From Vigna angularis (lineage: Eukaryota > Streptophyta > Magnoliopsida > Fabales > Fabaceae), in contig NC_068972.1 in the NCBI RefSeq assembly GCF_016808095.1, positions 12,010,861 to 12,074,860 on the forward strand: a stretch of 64,000 nt of DNA, in the 5' to 3' direction. A program made the translations under genes and the position numbers. Of this stretch, positions 61,363-64,000 are shown piece by piece (positions within the stretch are counted from its first letter, which is position 1; each line of letters begins with the position of its first letter). The notes beneath the pieces were generated by a model, which was not told the DNA's origin, made no database searches, and was given only the letters and a program-made list of their open reading frames with translations.

Positions 61363-63670
61363 TAAGCCACATCAGAGACTACAAACAATAATCAAATAGC
61401 TAGTATAGTCGGATAGATATCATAAAGAAATGACAACATCCTTCCATAAAGACGATGAACTTTTTATAATTTTAATATAAATTATTTTAATTATGAAATA
61501 ATAATAATATAGATAATGATTTAGATAAATTAATGTATGTACATTAATATTTATTCAATAAATATTGATAACTCCGTACCAAAATCTGGTAAAGATAATT
61601 ATAAGGCTAAGTGTTGCTATTTAAACTGACAGGATGACGAATAATAAAAAAATAGATTTAAAAATAAAGTTTTTGAATCATGATCGTAGTTTATTATGAA
61701 AAACTGTAAAAAATACGTGTTTGGTTTATAAAACTGCATTTTAGATTCAAAAATCGGTTATGTATAAAAAGAATATTAGCACCTTACAACATTAGTTAGT
61801 CAAATATGAAAAATGGTGTGGTTTCTTCTAAATGTTTATTTTTTTGGAAATAAGAATAAAAGAAGATAACAAGAAAAAACTAAAAATATTTTGAAAATTT
61901 TGAGACCAACAAATATTAATCTCGCTCTTTGTATTTTCATTCAAACTGGAAAATCAAGGGCAACATAGTTTAAAAGAAAGATTAGTTTGAAAGTTTTGAT
62001 ACTTCTAAATTATTTGAAAATGAGTGTCCTGTAACACAGATGACCTAACAAATACCAAAAAGAAAATAGTGAAAACGTATTTTTAAGTTATTTTTTAAGA
62101 AATAAAGATTCAAGTAATAAAACAACACATACGATCGCACGAAAAATTGTACTTTTAATTTTGGATATTGGACGACATGGACCACCGTACAAACATCCAA
62201 AAGAAATCAGTGAAAAATTATTTTTTAAATTTTAATCTTTATAGTTTTTATATTTTTTATTGTTTTAAAAATTTACATTTATTATTGTTTAAAGCAGTTT
62301 TATTTTCATGAATATTGAGTAAAAAGAGTACAAAATTTTAATTAGTGAGAAAATAAAAACATAGATGTATATGTAAAATATAGGGCATAACTAAAAAGAG
62401 GGATAAAACTGGAAGACAAAGTGGGTGGGCAGCGGAGGGTAAAAGCAAATAAAACATACAGGGATGCGAGATAGTGAATGCGTGGTGCGGTGAGCAATTA
62501 AATGTGTGGTGTGTATAGTGACAGCCGAAACAGAGTAAAACAGTGGTGTCTGTGCAGTGAACATGAAGTGCATAAAGTAAAGTAAATTATGAACATGCCC
62601 ACAAATAAAAATAAAATATACAAGGGATGGGGGTTAATTTATATGGGAGTGCATGGCGTGAAATGAAAAAAGCAGCCCACTTATCTTTCTTTCTTCTTTG
62701 TTAAAAAAAACAACGGTATTACTTCCAGCACCCTATTAGTCCAGATTTCATTTTTTTCTGAATTCATTAAAACAAATTTGGAATTCATTAAAGGTATTAT
62801 ATGGTTCATTAAATTATTTTCAAAAGTAATTCAGTACCTTTGCTTCTCTTTGCCTTCTGAAAAAAAAGCCTTATAACTTAGAAAATGATGGATTATTTAT
62901 ACTGGATGATTCTGCTTGTGTGTGAATGTCGTTAAATCCTTCCCAAAATCTGTTTACAACTCACTGTGTGTTTCTTTGTCTTTACTCTCTGTGTTGTGAT
63001 TTTTGTTTCAAAAGAAATCTAGTATTGTGGGAATGAGGAGAACTCGTGTGAGTATAGGTTGAAGATGATTGTCAGATATTGTGAGTGTGTGTTTTTATTT
63101 TTTGTGTGTAGAGAATTAGGAGTTTTGGATGATGGTAGTGGACGAATGAATCTCCTCTCCCACCAAATGGAAGTTTTGTTTTGTATATGAATGAGGTTGT
63201 ATTTTAAAAAAATAGAAAGTCCTGATAGTTACGAAGAATGAAGGAAGACTGCTCCCTCCTCTTTGCACATTTTGCTAATTACCGGATTCACATTGTATTG
63301 GGAGTGGTAAATTTTAGGTGTGGTGGAAAGCAAAACGGTGGTGAGAAAACTTAACACTACGGACTATTGAGCCTAATTTTAGAAAAAGGGGTGTAGAAAC
63401 TGAAATAAAATAGAAAATGAATTGGGCTTCCAGCCATTATGAAAGGCATATAGGAAAGGTGGAGATATACAAAACTAATTAATTATTCCATCATGTTTTT
63501 TTCAAAAAATTTATTATTCTCCCTTTTCAAATTTTGTTTTATACCGCTTATAAGCTGCATCAAATAATTGACTTATAGATGTTACCATGAAAACGATACA
63601 GTGATCTTCCCTGTCTTAATTCCATACTACTAACAAATATCAAACTAAACTCAAAACCTATAGTGATAGT
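61363..63670. other. Intergenic, copy 2 counterpart of 20268-22577
   Basis: Almost base-for-base copy; I noted one C/T change near 61762, a 2-base deletion near 61890, a T indel near 63003 and a few others. No gene seen. Confidence 0.6.
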
Positions 63671-64000
63671 TTAATGCTGCTCCAACGTATCACAAAATAA
63701 TTTGGTCATATATTTTAATGATCTCTCTATTCTTTCAATGGAGTTCTTCAATTCCATTTGATCACGTTTTCTTGAAGGTGATAGAACAACAATCTTACTC
63801 CAAAGAGAATCAGGTTCCATTATGCGATTGGGTTTCTTGTTAAGTTCGTAGACGGAATCAGCTTCAACATTCAAATCGCTCAATTCTTTTAAGAGCTTGG
63901 TTTTTTTAATATATTCCTGTCGATCCTCATCATGGAAGATGCTCCATATAACCTGTTATGTATTACAAATAAATTGTTATTTCCATTACATGTTAATATT
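63671..64000 (-). CDS. NADKc-like P-loop kinase family gene C, last exon (partial)
   Basis: The final exon, 63952-63671, is a copy of exon 8 of gene B and the 70 codons compared are identical (DLNVEADSVYELNKKPNRIM to the LEQH stop). The acceptor AACAG and the start of intron 7 (63953 onward) match as well; the window ends before exon 7. It presumably encodes a B-type protein with the same altered motifs, but those exons are not visible here. Confidence 0.85.

Larger units (their letters stand above)
47697..64000. repeat. Segmental duplication, copy 2 (truncated by the window end)
   Basis: Direct-orientation counterpart of 2790-22907. It lacks the CACTA element and the 2.57-kb solo LTR of copy 1. 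It contains two Harbinger-like elements, an extra approximately 57-bp piece near 47818-47873, a local duplication near 53880-54045 and an extra approximately 165 bp near 55630-55795. From about 56612 to the window end it is nearly identical to copy 1. Confidence 0.92.

Noticed and set aside
1..64000. CRISPR arrays, bacterial operons, tRNA or rRNA gene clusters
   Set aside because: I looked for spaced direct repeats, Shine-Dalgarno-led gene runs and cloverleaf-type sequences. None was convincing; the only rRNA-like sequence is the 5S-derived part of Cassandra.

Overview
This is plant nuclear DNA, most likely from a phaseoloid legume such as Vigna, Phaseolus or Glycine. The reasons are AT-rich intergenic DNA, multi-exon genes with GT/AG introns, an oleosin, a sieve-element-occlusion (SEO) gene relic, a Cassandra (5S-bearing) LTR, legume-type MITEs, and CACTA and Ty3/Gypsy elements. 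The legume assignment is inferred from repeat and gene types; the sequence alone does not prove a species.

Layout. 1-2.8 kb: the last exon of an unrecognised + strand gene, then an intact single-exon oleosin (-). 2.8-22.9 kb: copy 1 of a large segmental duplication. It carries a 3.9-kb non-autonomous CACTA element with captured SET-domain exons (8.5-12.5 kb), a 2.57-kb solo-LTR-like insertion (12.8-15.4 kb), a two-exon thioredoxin-like gene (-, 17.1-20.3 kb) and the 3' end of a P-loop kinase gene. 22.6-25.9 kb: that kinase gene B (-, 8 exons, 520 codons), which belongs to the plant zeta-toxin-fold / NADKc-like family but has altered catalytic motifs. 26-33 kb: repeat-rich intergenic DNA with a Cassandra solo LTR. 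33.0-36.4 kb: a truncated, broken SEO gene (-). 37.8-45.9 kb: kinase gene A (+, 8 exons, 519 codons, intact motifs), whose intron 5 holds a 5.26-kb Ty3/Gypsy retrotransposon. 45.95-46.65 kb: a second SEO fragment. 47.7-64.0 kb: copy 2 of the duplicated segment, with an intact thioredoxin-like gene and the last exon of a third kinase copy (C) that runs off the window.

The duplication is direct with a period of about 45 kb, so the window looks like one full unit plus the start of the next. Comparing the copies gives clean empty sites with target-site duplications for four insertions: CACTA (3 bp), solo LTR (5 bp) and two PIF/Harbinger-like elements (TTA). The two copies are moderately diverged (several percent by eye) up to about 15.5 kb / 56.6 kb and then almost identical for at least 7.4 kb. 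That step suggests gene conversion or a more recent exchange, though an assembly artefact must be excluded.

I found no wholly new molecular system. The most interesting biology is the small kinase cluster: one member keeps every recognisable catalytic motif despite a sense-oriented retrotransposon in its intron, while its neighbour keeps a full reading frame but has lost the Walker A glycine and two other motif residues. The gene-fragment-carrying CACTA element is the second.
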